Source: Streptomyces pseudovenezuelae (GTDB lineage: Bacteria; Actinomycetota; Actinomycetes; Streptomycetales; Streptomycetaceae). Taken from it: a DNA stretch of 64,000 bases. Positions 25,447-35,327 of this stretch are shown one piece after another. The notes under the pieces are model-generated. The model ran no database searches, was not told the DNA's origin, and saw nothing but the letters and a program-made list of their open reading frames with translations. The stretch's first letter is position 1. Each line of letters starts with the position of its first letter. The stretch is from contig NZ_JARXVH010000018.1 in assembly GCF_029892565.1 (NCBI RefSeq), positions 62,001 to 126,000 on the forward strand. Direction: 5' to 3'. Made by a program: the position numbers and the translations under genes.

Positions 25447-26544
25447 ATGAAGATCACCCATGTCGAAGTACACCGGATCGACGTTCCGGCGGCCGCCCCG
25501 CCCTTCCGCTGGCGGAACGGGCTGAGCGGAAGCGCCCCGGTCGGCGACGGCGCTGTACTGCGCATCGGGACCGACGAGGGAGCCGAGGGAGTGGCCCTGT
25601 TCGCCCGCCCCGGAGCGTTCACCACGCTCACCGAGCTGGTGGACCGGGTCTTCCGGGAGGAGCTGACCGGAGCCGACCCGGTCCAGCGGGAGTGGCTGTG
25701 GCACCGGGTGTGGGAGCTGGACCGTATCCACGAACTCCCGCTCCCCACCCTGGGGTTGATCGACACCGCGCTGTGGGACCTGGCCGGCCGGTACCACGGC
25801 GAGCCGGTCTGGCGGCTGCTCGGCGGCTTCCGTGAGTCCATTCCCGCCTACGCCTCCACCTCGACGTTCTCCAGCACCGAGGAGTTCCTCGACGTGGCCG
25901 ACCAGTGCCTGGCCCTCGGCTACCGGGGCATCAAGCTGCACGCCTGGGGCGACGCCCGCCGGGACGCCCGACTGTGTCTGGCCCTGCGCGAGCACGTCGG
26001 GCCGGACGTCCCTCTGATGTACGACGGTTCGGCGGGCTTCGACCTGCCCGACGCGATCCGCGTGGGCCGGGCGCTGTCCGAGGCGGACTACCTCTGGTAC
26101 GAGGAGCCGATGCGCGAGTTCAGCGTCTCCGCGTACCGGCAGCTCGCCGAGTCCGTGGACGTCCCGCTGCTGGTGGCCGAGACCTCCGACGGGGCTCACA
26201 TGAACTCCGCCGACTTCATCCGTGCCGGCGCCGCCACCTTCGGGGTGCGGGCCGGCACCACCCTGCGCGGCGGCATCACCGGCGCCATGCGCACCGCCCA
26301 TCTCGCCGACGCCTACCGGCTGCGGGCCGAGGTGCACGGCTCGGACATCCCCAACCACCACCTGTGCATGGCGATCTCCAACACCACCTACTACGAGTCG
26401 CTGGTGACCGCGACCCGGGTGGTGCGCGAGCGCCACGTCGACGACCAGGGCCTGGTGCACGCCCCCACGGCACCCGGCATCGCGCTCCCCCTCGACTACG
26501 GCTACGGCAGCGAACTCCTGCCGTTCGTCGAACAGCCGCGCTGA
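25447..26544 (+). CDS. mandelate racemase/muconate lactonizing enzyme family dehydratase
   Basis: A 365-aa enolase-superfamily enzyme, probably a sugar-acid dehydratase or related epimerase. Metal ligands are visible: Asp193 (MYDGSAG), Glu219 or Glu220 (WYEEPM) and Glu245 (VAETSDG). The catalytic His at the end of strand seven is His297 (EVHGSD). The usual Lys-x-Lys of the second strand reads Lys163-Leu-His165 (GIKLHAW), an unusual variant. The gene lies between the secreted beta-helix enzyme and an ABC importer, so the substrate is probably an acid sugar or oligomer released by that enzyme. ATG 25447 is the family start and has GAAAGCC upstream. Confidence 0.88.
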   Translation: MKITHVEVHRIDVPAAAPPFRWRNGLSGSAPVGDGAVLRIGTDEGAEGVALFARPGAFTTLTELVDRVFREELTGADPVQREWLWHRVWELDRIHELPLPTLGLIDTALWDLAGRYHGEPVWRLLGGFRESIPAYASTSTFSSTEEFLDVADQCLALGYRGIKLHAWGDARRDARLCLALREHVGPDVPLMYDGSAGFDLPDAIRVGRALSEADYLWYEEPMREFSVSAYRQLAESVDVPLLVAETSDGAHMNSADFIRAGAATFGVRAGTTLRGGITGAMRTAHLADAYRLRAEVHGSDIPNHHLCMAISNTTYYESLVTATRVVRERHVDDQGLVHAPTAPGIALPLDYGYGSELLPFVEQPR

Positions 26545-26567
26545 CGGCAGAACAGAAAGGCAAGACG

Positions 26568-27998
26568 ATGAGGTCTTCCACGTCAACGAGAGCCGGGGCC
26601 ACGAGAGTTGGGGCCACGGAAGCCGGGATCATGAGGGCGGGCCGCCGCCGCACCGCGCTGCGTACGGCCGCCGCCGTGCTCTCCCTGACCACCGCGGCGC
26701 TCCTGGCCGGCTGTGCCAGTGCCGACACCACCTCCCGGTCCTCCGCCGACCGGTCGGCCTTCAAGCCGGCCACGCAGAAGGAGGGTTCGCAGATCACGGT
26801 CTGGGCGGACTCGACCCGCCTGCCGTCGGTGCAGAAGTACCAGAAGGCGCACCCGGACGTGAAGATGGACATCGTCACGTACGACGGCGGGGCCGACGGC
26901 TCGACCTACCTGCAGTCCAAGGTGCAGCTCTTCGACCGGACCGGCAGCGGCTGGCCGGACGTGGTGTTCGGCTCGCCCACCGACGTGACCTGGGCGTCGG
27001 AACCGACCAAGCCGGGAGCGCGGCCGTTCGCCGCCCCGCTGGACGACAAGCTCGTCCCGCAGAGCACCCTGAAGGGCTTCGCCAAGGGCTCCCTGACGCC
27101 CTGTCAGTTCGACGGCCACACCTACTGCCTGCGCAACGACATCGCCCAGGTGGTCCTCTGGTACAACAAGTCCCTCATGGACAAGTGGGGTTACCAGGTC
27201 CCCACCACCTGGGAGGAGTACGAGGCCCTCGGCAAGCGGGTGGCCAGGGACCACCCCGGCTACCTCGTCGGCTCGGTCGGCGACACCAACTCCCACGAGT
27301 CGTACTTCTGGTCCGGCCAGTGCCCCGCCTTCGACCTGGTGAAGCCGGACACCCTGCGCACCGATCTCCAGGACGCCAACTGCACCCGCACGGCGAAGCT
27401 CCTGGACGGCCTGATCGACGCCAAGGCCGTCACCACCAAGGGCTTCTTCAGTCAGGGCTTCGCCAAGGAGAGCGGCAGCAAGGTCCTGATGGCGTACGGC
27501 CCGTCCTGGTACGGCCAGTACCTCTTCAAGGCCGCGTTCAACGCGCCGGCCAAGCAGATCGCCGCGGCGCCCCCGCTGACCTGGCAGGGGGAGACGAAGG
27601 CGGCCACCGGCAACGTCGGCGGCGGGGTCTGGATGGTGTCCTCGCACAGCGCCAACCTCAAGGCGTCCACGGACCTGGTCACTTGGCTGACCACGTCGGA
27701 CGAGAACCAGGCGTCCGCGCCCACCTACCCCGCGTACACCGCTGCCGCGCAGGCCTGGCTCAAGAACCCCGCCAACAGCGACTACTTCGCCGGTGACGTG
27801 AGCGGGGCGTTCGAGCAGGCAGCCGACGAGGTGTGGACCGGCTGGTCGAACACCCGGTTCTCGGACGCCACCGCCTGGTCCAGCGTCGTCCTGCCCGCCC
27901 TCACCGCAGGCAAGAGCCTGACCGAGACGCTCCCGGCCTGGCAGAAGGAGATCGCCAACGAGGCGAAGGCGCACGGATACAAGGTGGCCGACCAGTGA
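26568..27998 (+). CDS. ABC transporter extracellular sugar-binding lipoprotein
   Basis: A 476-aa solute-binding protein of the carbohydrate (CUT1) type. The signal peptide ends in the lipobox LLAGC at about residue 49, so it is anchored outside the membrane. The body has the family pattern ITVWADSTR, DVVFGSPTDV, WYNKSLMDKWGYQVPTTWEEYEALGK and GPSWYGQY. An N-terminal extension of about 20 residues precedes an alternative internal ATG at 26631; AAAGG before ATG 26568 supports the longer form. It is 23 bases after the dehydratase gene, and its stop overlaps the first permease start (GTGA), so all are one operon. Confidence 0.92.
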   Translation: MRSSTSTRAGATRVGATEAGIMRAGRRRTALRTAAAVLSLTTAALLAGCASADTTSRSSADRSAFKPATQKEGSQITVWADSTRLPSVQKYQKAHPDVKMDIVTYDGGADGSTYLQSKVQLFDRTGSGWPDVVFGSPTDVTWASEPTKPGARPFAAPLDDKLVPQSTLKGFAKGSLTPCQFDGHTYCLRNDIAQVVLWYNKSLMDKWGYQVPTTWEEYEALGKRVARDHPGYLVGSVGDTNSHESYFWSGQCPAFDLVKPDTLRTDLQDANCTRTAKLLDGLIDAKAVTTKGFFSQGFAKESGSKVLMAYGPSWYGQYLFKAAFNAPAKQIAAAPPLTWQGETKAATGNVGGGVWMVSSHSANLKASTDLVTWLTTSDENQASAPTYPAYTAAAQAWLKNPANSDYFAGDVSGAFEQAADEVWTGWSNTRFSDATAWSSVVLPALTAGKSLTETLPAWQKEIANEAKAHGYKVADQ

Positions 27999-28927
27999 CC
28001 CTGCTGGAGACCGAGCGCGTCGCCGTCTCCCCCCTGCGCCGCGGCACCCCGCCGCGGCGCAGGGCCCGCGGCCGCGCGGGCTACTACTTCGTCGCCGGAT
28101 ACGCCGTCCTGCTGCTCGCGTTCGGGATCGTCCCGACCGCCTACTCCTTCTGGCTGGCGTTCACCAACGACCAGGGCCAGTTCACCGGCCTCAACCAGTT
28201 CGTCAAGGTCGTCCAGGACTACCGCGTCGGCCCCGCCTTCGCCCACATGCTCGTCTACCTGGTGCTGTGGCTGGTCGCCCTCGTGGTCCTGGTCGTCCTG
28301 ACCGCCGTGATCCTGCGCAGCCGGGTCCGCCCCGCCACCTCGGCCCTCTTCCGCTTCCTCTACTACATCCCCGGCGCCCTCGCCGGTGTGGCCAGCGTCC
28401 TGGTCTGGCTGTTCATGCTCGACCCGGACGTCAGCCCGGTGTCCTGGCTCCTGAAGAGCCTGGGCATGCAGACCTTCGCGGCCGTACTGGCCCCCGGCAA
28501 CCTGCCGTTGATCCTCATGCTCATCGCCTTCTGGACGGGCGCGGGCGGCTGGATGGTCGTGATGTACGGGGCGCTCAACAACATCCCCGACGAGGTGCTC
28601 GAAGCCGCCCGCATGGACGGTGCGGGCCCCTGGCGCACCGCCTGGCACATCCAGATCCCGATGATCCGTCAGTGGATCGTCTACATGACCATCATGGCCT
28701 TCGCCACCGGCACCCAGCTGTTCGTCGAGCCCCAGCTGCTCCAGACGGCCAGCCTCGGCCGGGTGAGCCCCACCTGGTCGCCCAACCAACTCGCCTACGT
28801 CTACGCCTTCCAGCAGGGCGACTTCAACGGCGCGGCAGCCATCTCCGTCGTTCTCCTGGCCGTTGGCCTGCTGGCCGCGGGCCTGCTGGTCGCCCGCTCG
28901 AACCTGTTCAAGTTGGATGAGTCATGA
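27995..28927 (+). CDS. sugar ABC transporter permease (MalF type)
   Basis: A 310-aa inner-membrane permease with six predicted transmembrane helices. The ATPase-docking EAA loop is clear: EAARMDGAGPWRTAWHIQIP. The N-terminal 25 residues are Arg-rich and cytoplasmic. GTG 27995 overlaps the binding-protein stop, and its own stop overlaps the next permease start (ATGA), so the three are translationally coupled. No ATPase gene is present; Streptomyces sugar importers commonly share the multi-use ATPase MsiK. Confidence 0.93.
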   Translation: MTLLETERVAVSPLRRGTPPRRRARGRAGYYFVAGYAVLLLAFGIVPTAYSFWLAFTNDQGQFTGLNQFVKVVQDYRVGPAFAHMLVYLVLWLVALVVLVVLTAVILRSRVRPATSALFRFLYYIPGALAGVASVLVWLFMLDPDVSPVSWLLKSLGMQTFAAVLAPGNLPLILMLIAFWTGAGGWMVVMYGALNNIPDEVLEAARMDGAGPWRTAWHIQIPMIRQWIVYMTIMAFATGTQLFVEPQLLQTASLGRVSPTWSPNQLAYVYAFQQGDFNGAAAISVVLLAVGLLAAGLLVARSNLFKLDES

Positions 28928-29838
28928 CGCCATCAACTCTCCCCCCGGCAGCGGCGATCCGGCACGTCCGGCCGTCCCGAGCCCTCTCCTTCCTGGTCGT
29001 GGCCCTGCTGCTGTCCTTCCTGCTGGTGTTCTTCGTCCTGCCGGTCGTCTGGCTGCTGCTCGCGCCGTCCAAGACCGCCGGCGAGGCGGTCCGGGACAAC
29101 CCGCTCTCCTTCGGCTCGTTCCACCAGATCGGCGCCGCCTGGCGGCACTTGTTCGCCTTCCAGGACGGCGCCATGCTCACCTGGCTGCGCAACTCGGCGA
29201 TCTACTCCGGCGGTTCACTCATCCTGACCCTCGCCGTCAGCGTGCCGGCCGGCTACGCACTGGCCCTGACGAAGTTCAGGGGACGCAAGACCCTGCTCGT
29301 GATCACGCTCGTCACCATGATCATGCCGCAGGCGACCCTGGTGCTCCCGGTCTTCCTGGAGCTCAACCGCTTCCACCTCATCGGCACCGTCTGGTCGGTG
29401 ATCCTGCCCTTCTCCTTCTACCCGTTCGGCGTGTACCTCGTGTACATCTACTTCGGCAGCAGCCTGCCGAGAGACCTGCTGTCGGCGGCGAGGATCGACG
29501 GCTGCACCGAATGGCAGCTCTTCGCACGCATCGCGCTCCCGCTGGCGAAGCCGGTGATCGGACTCGTCGCCTTCTTCAGCTTCGTAGGCAACTGGAACAA
29601 CTTCTTCCTCCCCTACCTGGTCCTGCCGAACAGCAAGCAGTTCCCCGTCCAGGTAGGCCTGAACCAACTCCTCACGTCCACACCGTCGTTCAACCCGGTA
29701 GCAGGCGCGGGCCTCAACATCACCATCCCCGAACTGGCGTTGGCGATCATCGTGGCGATCCTGCCGGTGCTAGTCCTCTTCCTGTTCTCCCAACGCACGT
29801 TGGTGTCAGGAATGTTGGCGGGTTCAACGAAGGAGTGA
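28924..29838 (+). CDS. sugar ABC transporter permease (MalG type)
   Basis: A 304-aa permease with six predicted transmembrane helices, the second half of a CUT1 importer. The EAA loop here reads SAARIDGCTEWQLFARIALPL, with Ser-Ala-Ala in place of Glu-Ala-Ala, a common variation in MalG-type subunits. The start overlaps the upstream permease stop by four bases. It is the last gene of the carbohydrate cluster; a dispersed Streptomyces-type repeat with a small hairpin follows. Confidence 0.93.
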   Translation: MTPSTLPPAAAIRHVRPSRALSFLVVALLLSFLLVFFVLPVVWLLLAPSKTAGEAVRDNPLSFGSFHQIGAAWRHLFAFQDGAMLTWLRNSAIYSGGSLILTLAVSVPAGYALALTKFRGRKTLLVITLVTMIMPQATLVLPVFLELNRFHLIGTVWSVILPFSFYPFGVYLVYIYFGSSLPRDLLSAARIDGCTEWQLFARIALPLAKPVIGLVAFFSFVGNWNNFFLPYLVLPNSKQFPVQVGLNQLLTSTPSFNPVAGAGLNITIPELALAIIVAILPVLVLFLFSQRTLVSGMLAGSTKE

Positions 29839-29841
29839 GGG

Positions 29842-29935
29842 GCACCTGGAGCGCCCCGTAAGGGGCGCGGGGCCGTATCGATTTGCGGCTCCGCCGCGCG
29901 GGCGCGACCAGCCACATCGGCGCCGCAGACAACCA
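29842..29935. repeat. dispersed intergenic repeat typical of Streptomyces
   Basis: The segment with GGGGCACCTGG, GCGCCCCGTAAGGGGCGC, CGGCTCCGCCGCG, GGCGCGACCAGCCAC and GGCGCCGCAGAC matches from memory the family of short intergenic repeats found in many copies in Streptomyces genomes. The seven-base hairpin at 29851-29868 (loop GTAA) may serve as a terminator for the ABC operon. It lies between convergent genes, the usual place for these repeats. Confidence 0.7.
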
Positions 29936-29942
29936 CGATCCA

Positions 29943-30830
29943 TCACCCCTCCAACAGCATCCTCTGCAACTCCCGCGCAGCCCGAGGCGGAGCCACATCA
30001 CTCCGATGAGCCAACGCAATGGTCCGAGACAACCCCGGCCGAGCCAACGGAGTAACCCGCAACCCCCGCCCCGACCGAGCCGCAACCATCCGAGGCACCA
30101 CGGCCACGCCCAACCCCGCCCGCACAAACCCCAACACCGCGTCCATCTCACCCCCCTCGACAGAGAAAGTCGGCTCGAACCCCGCGGAGCGACACGCGGC
30201 GACGGTCAACTCCCGCAAGTCGTACCCGTGCCGGAACATGACGAGCCGCTCACCCTCCAGGTCGGAGACCCGCACGGTCCGCCGCCCCGGCCCACCCGGC
30301 GCGGGCGCCTCCGGTGAGGACACCACGACCAGGTCCTCCCGCAGCAGCTCCACCGTCGTCAGTGCCGGAGACGGCGTAGGCAGCGGGAGCACGACAAGCG
30401 CGAGATCCAGCGCCCCGCGCGCCAGCTCCCGTACGAGGTCGTGCGAGCCGCTCTCCTCGATCAACAGCCGGATGCCGGGATAGCGGTCGTGGAAGGCACG
30501 CAGCACATCCGGCAGCAGGCCCGTGCACAGACTCGGCGTCGCCCCCAGCCGTACCCGCCCGCTGCGCAGCTGCACCAGCTCCTGCACCTCGTGCCGGGCC
30601 GTGTCCGCGTCGGCCAGGATGCGGCGGGCGAGCGGCAGCAGCGCCTCGCCTGCGTCGGTGAGGGCGATGTTGCCGCGCGCCCGCAGGAACAGATCCGCCC
30701 CCAGCTCCCGCTCCAGCGCCTTGATCTGCTGGGAGAGGGACGGCTGGGCCACGTGGACCAGGTCCGCGGCCCGGGTGAAGTGACGCGTCTCGGCGACGGC
30801 CACGAAGTACTGGAGCTGCTGGAACTGCAT
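29943..30830 (-). CDS. LysR-family transcriptional regulator
   Basis: A 295-aa LysR-type regulator. The N-terminal helix-turn-helix is MQFQQLQYFVAVAETRHFTRAADLVHVAQPSLSQQIKALERELG. The C-terminal co-inducer domain (about 90-290) contains VRLGATPSLCTGLLP and LGVAVVPRMVA. ATG 30830 is the family start; the frame continues 14 codons upstream without support. It is divergent from sdhCAB with 83 bases between starts, and the space contains a good LysR box. It therefore probably regulates itself and the succinate dehydrogenase genes. Confidence 0.92.
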   Translation of the reverse strand: MQFQQLQYFVAVAETRHFTRAADLVHVAQPSLSQQIKALERELGADLFLRARGNIALTDAGEALLPLARRILADADTARHEVQELVQLRSGRVRLGATPSLCTGLLPDVLRAFHDRYPGIRLLIEESGSHDLVRELARGALDLALVVLPLPTPSPALTTVELLREDLVVVSSPEAPAPGGPGRRTVRVSDLEGERLVMFRHGYDLRELTVAACRSAGFEPTFSVEGGEMDAVLGFVRAGLGVAVVPRMVAARSGRGLRVTPLARPGLSRTIALAHRSDVAPPRAARELQRMLLEG

Positions 30831-30837
30831 ACTCGTA

Positions 30838-30856
30838 CGATAGCTGCTGCCTATCG
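30838..30856. promoter_or_regulatory. LysR-type operator between the LysR gene and sdhC
   Basis: CGATAG and CTATCG arms flank seven bases, forming a perfect 19-base interrupted palindrome that contains the ATAG-N7-CTAT version of the T-N11-A LysR box. It starts eight bases upstream of the LysR gene start and 58 bases from sdhC. Confidence 0.75.
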
Positions 30857-30875
30857 AATCAAGCCGGACCATGTC

Positions 30876-30906
30876 TTGGACCGATCGGCATTCCGGGGCC
30901 TAGCGT
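30876..30906 (+). promoter_or_regulatory. candidate sdhCAB promoter, likely leaderless transcript
   Basis: A -35-like TTGGAC (30876-30881) and -10-like TAGCGT (30901-30906) are separated by 19 bases, one or two longer than ideal. The sdhC ATG is only eight bases after the -10, so transcription would start at or next to the start codon. There is no ribosome site. Confidence 0.5.
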
Positions 30907-30913
30907 CGTTGCC

Positions 30914-31621
30914 ATGGCTCTGGCAACGCGGACGGACCGACGGCCGTCGATGGCGCGGACCGTTTGGGACAGCTCCGTCGGCAAGAAGACCGTGATGGCC
31001 GTCAGCGGCCTGATCATGCTGCTCTACCTGGTCGTCCACATGATCGGGAACCTGAAGATCTTCTTCGGGTCGGGCGAGTTCAACCACTACGCGCACTGGC
31101 TGCGCACCGTCGGCGAACCCTTCATGCACTATGAGTGGACGCTCTGGCTCATCCGGATCGTCCTGGTCGTCGCCGTGGTCGCGCACGCCACCTCCGCCTA
31201 CCAGCTCAGCCGCCGCGACATCAGGGCGCGGCCCAGCAAGTACGTGCACAAGAAGGCGCGGGCCAGCTACGCGACGCGCACGATGCGCTGGGGCGGGATC
31301 ATCCTCGGCCTGTTCATCGCCTGGCACATCCTGGACCTGACCACGGGCACCGTGCACTCCGGCGGCTTCCAGGAGGGCCACCCCTACCAGAACGTCGTGG
31401 ACACCTTCTCCACCTGGTACGGCAACGTCATCTACATCGTCGCGATGCTCGCGCTGGGCCTGCACGTACGGCACGGCTTCTGGAGCGCCGCCCAGACCCT
31501 CGGCGCCGGCAGCCGCAGCCGCGACCGCGCCCTCAAGACCACCGCCAATGCCCTCGCACTGCTGCTCACGGCCGGCTTCATCGCCGTCCCCGTGGGCGTC
31601 ATGACCGGAGTGGTGAGCTGA
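30914..31621 (+). CDS. sdhC: succinate dehydrogenase cytochrome b subunit
   Basis: A 235-aa membrane subunit of a type B succinate:quinone oxidoreductase or fumarate reductase. Five transmembrane helices are predicted, and His residues in VVHMIGNLK, HYAHWLR, VVAHATSAY, AWHILDL and GLHVRHGFW include the ligands for two b haems. It binds the dehydrogenase (SdhAB) to the membrane and reduces menaquinone. Order C-A-B and a single anchor gene fit this class. The stop is one base from the sdhA start. An ATG 8 bases after a -10-like box suggests a leaderless transcript. Confidence 0.93.
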   Translation: MALATRTDRRPSMARTVWDSSVGKKTVMAVSGLIMLLYLVVHMIGNLKIFFGSGEFNHYAHWLRTVGEPFMHYEWTLWLIRIVLVVAVVAHATSAYQLSRRDIRARPSKYVHKKARASYATRTMRWGGIILGLFIAWHILDLTTGTVHSGGFQEGHPYQNVVDTFSTWYGNVIYIVAMLALGLHVRHGFWSAAQTLGAGSRSRDRALKTTANALALLLTAGFIAVPVGVMTGVVS

Positions 31622-31622
31622 A

Positions 31623-33571
<1,949 letters not shown>

Positions 33572-33575
<4 letters not shown>

Positions 33576-34321
33576 AGCTCACCCTGCGCGTCTGGCGGCA
33601 GCGCGACGCCGACGCCGACGGCGCCATGTCCACGTACGAGGTGGACGGCATCTCCTCCGACATGTCCTTCCTGGAGATGCTCGACACGCTCAACGAGGAG
33701 CTCATCCTCAAGGGCGAGGACCCGGTCGCCTTCGACCACGACTGCCGCGAGGGCATCTGCGGCGCGTGCTCGCTGGTCATCAACGGCGACGCGCACGGCC
33801 CCGAGCGCACCACCACCTGCCAACTGCACATGCGGTCCTTCCAGGACGGCGACACGATCGACATCGAGCCCTGGCGGGCCTCGGCGTTCCCCGTGATCAA
33901 GGACCTGGTGGTGGACCGCTCGGCGTTCGACCGGATCATCCAGGCCGGCGGCTACATCACCGCCCCGACCGGCGCCGCGCCCGAGGCCCATGCGACCCCC
34001 GTCCCGAAGCCGGACGCCGACTTCGCCTTCGAGCACGCCGAGTGCATCGGCTGCGGGGCGTGTGTGGCGGCCTGTCCGAACGGCGCGGCGATGCTGTTCA
34101 CCTCGGCCAAGGTCAACCACCTCAACGTGCTGCCGCAGGGTGCGCCCGAGCGCGAGACCCGCGTCCTCGACATGGTCGCGCAGATGGACGAGGAGGGGTT
34201 CGGCGGGTGCACACTCGCCGGCGAGTGCGCCACCGCCTGTCCCAAGGGAATTCCCCTGGTGTCCATCACGAGCATGAACAAGGAGTGGTTGCGGGCCACG
34301 CGCAAGGTGGCCAAGAGGTAG
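33572..34321 (+). CDS. sdhB: succinate dehydrogenase/fumarate reductase iron-sulfur subunit
   Basis: A 249-aa electron-transfer subunit with all three iron-sulfur clusters visible. The [2Fe-2S] site is DCREGICGAC plus a later Cys (TTTCQLH). The [4Fe-4S] site is ECIGCGACVAACP. The [3Fe-4S] region is GGCTLAGECATACP. ATG overlaps the sdhA stop (ATGA). A hairpin terminator follows at 34354. Complete. Confidence 0.95.
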
Positions 34322-34353
34322 CGCCGCAGACGTTCGCCGAGGGTGCGGACGGG

Positions 34354-34387
34354 CGGGGCCGGATGTGGTGCTCAACCCCCGGCCCCG
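34354..34387 (+). terminator. hairpin after sdhB
   Basis: CGGGGCCGG (34354-34362) pairs with CCGGCCCCG (34379-34387) across a 16-base loop, 32 bases after the sdhB stop, followed by TCTCGCGTTTTCG. Confidence 0.6.
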
Positions 34388-34553
34388 TCTCGCGTTTTCG
34401 CCGCCCCCCGCCATTCAACAGGTCCACATCCGCTCTCTCGGCACTCGTCACGTGCACGCCAACCGGCGTCGGAAGAACTGTTGCGGCCGGTTCTACGTTA
34501 CCGGCCCCACTCGTTGCTCCGCCGAAATCCGGCCCCGCGACCAGGAGAGAGCC

Positions 34554-35327
34554 ATGACCGGCGTTTCCACGCTCGACCGCCCCCCGCAGCCCGCGGCGCC
34601 CACCCGCTACACCGTCTCCGTCGCCCGGGACGAGGCCGACGTGCGGGCCGCGCAGCGGCTGCGGCACGACGTCTTCGCCGGGGAGATGGGTGCCCTGCTG
34701 GCCACCCCGCAGCCCGGCTATGACATCGACCCCTTCGACGCCTACTGCGACCACCTGCTGGTCCGCGAGGAGGTGTCGGGACAGGTCGTCGGAACCTACC
34801 GCCTGCTCCCTCCGGCCCGGGCCGCGGTCGCCGGACGGCTGTACTCCGAGGGCGAGTTCGACCTCAGCCCGCTCGACGGGATCCGCCCCGGCCTCGTCGA
34901 GGTCGGCCGCTCCTGCGTCCACCCCGACCACCGCGACGGCACGGTCATCGGCCTCATCTGGGCCGGCATAGCCCGCTACATGGTGGACCGCGGCCATGAA
35001 TGGCTCGCCGGCTGCTGCTCGATCCCGCTCGCGGACGGCGGTGCTCTCGCCGCCGGCACCTGGGACAGGGTCAGCGCCAAGCACCTCGCCCCGGAGGAGT
35101 TCCGGGTGCGACCGCTGCTGCCCTGGAGCGCGGACGGCGTCGCCCGCCCCACCGGCCGCGTCGAACTCCCGCCGCTGCTGCGCGGGTACGTCCGCCTCGG
35201 TGCCTGGGTGTGCGGCGAACCCGCCCACGACCCCGACTTCGGCGTCGCCGACCTGTACGTGCTGCTGTCGATGCGCCGGGTCAACCCGCGCTATCTGCGG
35301 CACTTCCTCTCGCTCGTCCCGGCCTGA
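34554..35327 (+). CDS. olsB: GNAT-type N-acyltransferase, OlsB-like
   Basis: A 257-aa acyltransferase of the GNAT/acyltransferase_5 group that includes ornithine N-acyltransferase OlsB. Visible segments are the YTVSVARDEADVRAAQRLRHDVFAGEMGA start, VGTYRLLPP, VEVGRSCVHPDHRDG and the C-terminal YLRHFLSL. OlsB transfers a 3-hydroxyacyl chain from acyl carrier protein to ornithine, the first step of ornithine-lipid synthesis. The next gene, overlapping by one base, is a PlsC-type acyltransferase, exactly the expected second step (OlsA). AGGAGAGAGCC precedes the ATG. Symbol assigned from family and pairing. Confidence 0.8.
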   Translation: MTGVSTLDRPPQPAAPTRYTVSVARDEADVRAAQRLRHDVFAGEMGALLATPQPGYDIDPFDAYCDHLLVREEVSGQVVGTYRLLPPARAAVAGRLYSEGEFDLSPLDGIRPGLVEVGRSCVHPDHRDGTVIGLIWAGIARYMVDRGHEWLAGCCSIPLADGGALAAGTWDRVSAKHLAPEEFRVRPLLPWSADGVARPTGRVELPPLLRGYVRLGAWVCGEPAHDPDFGVADLYVLLSMRRVNPRYLRHFLSLVPA

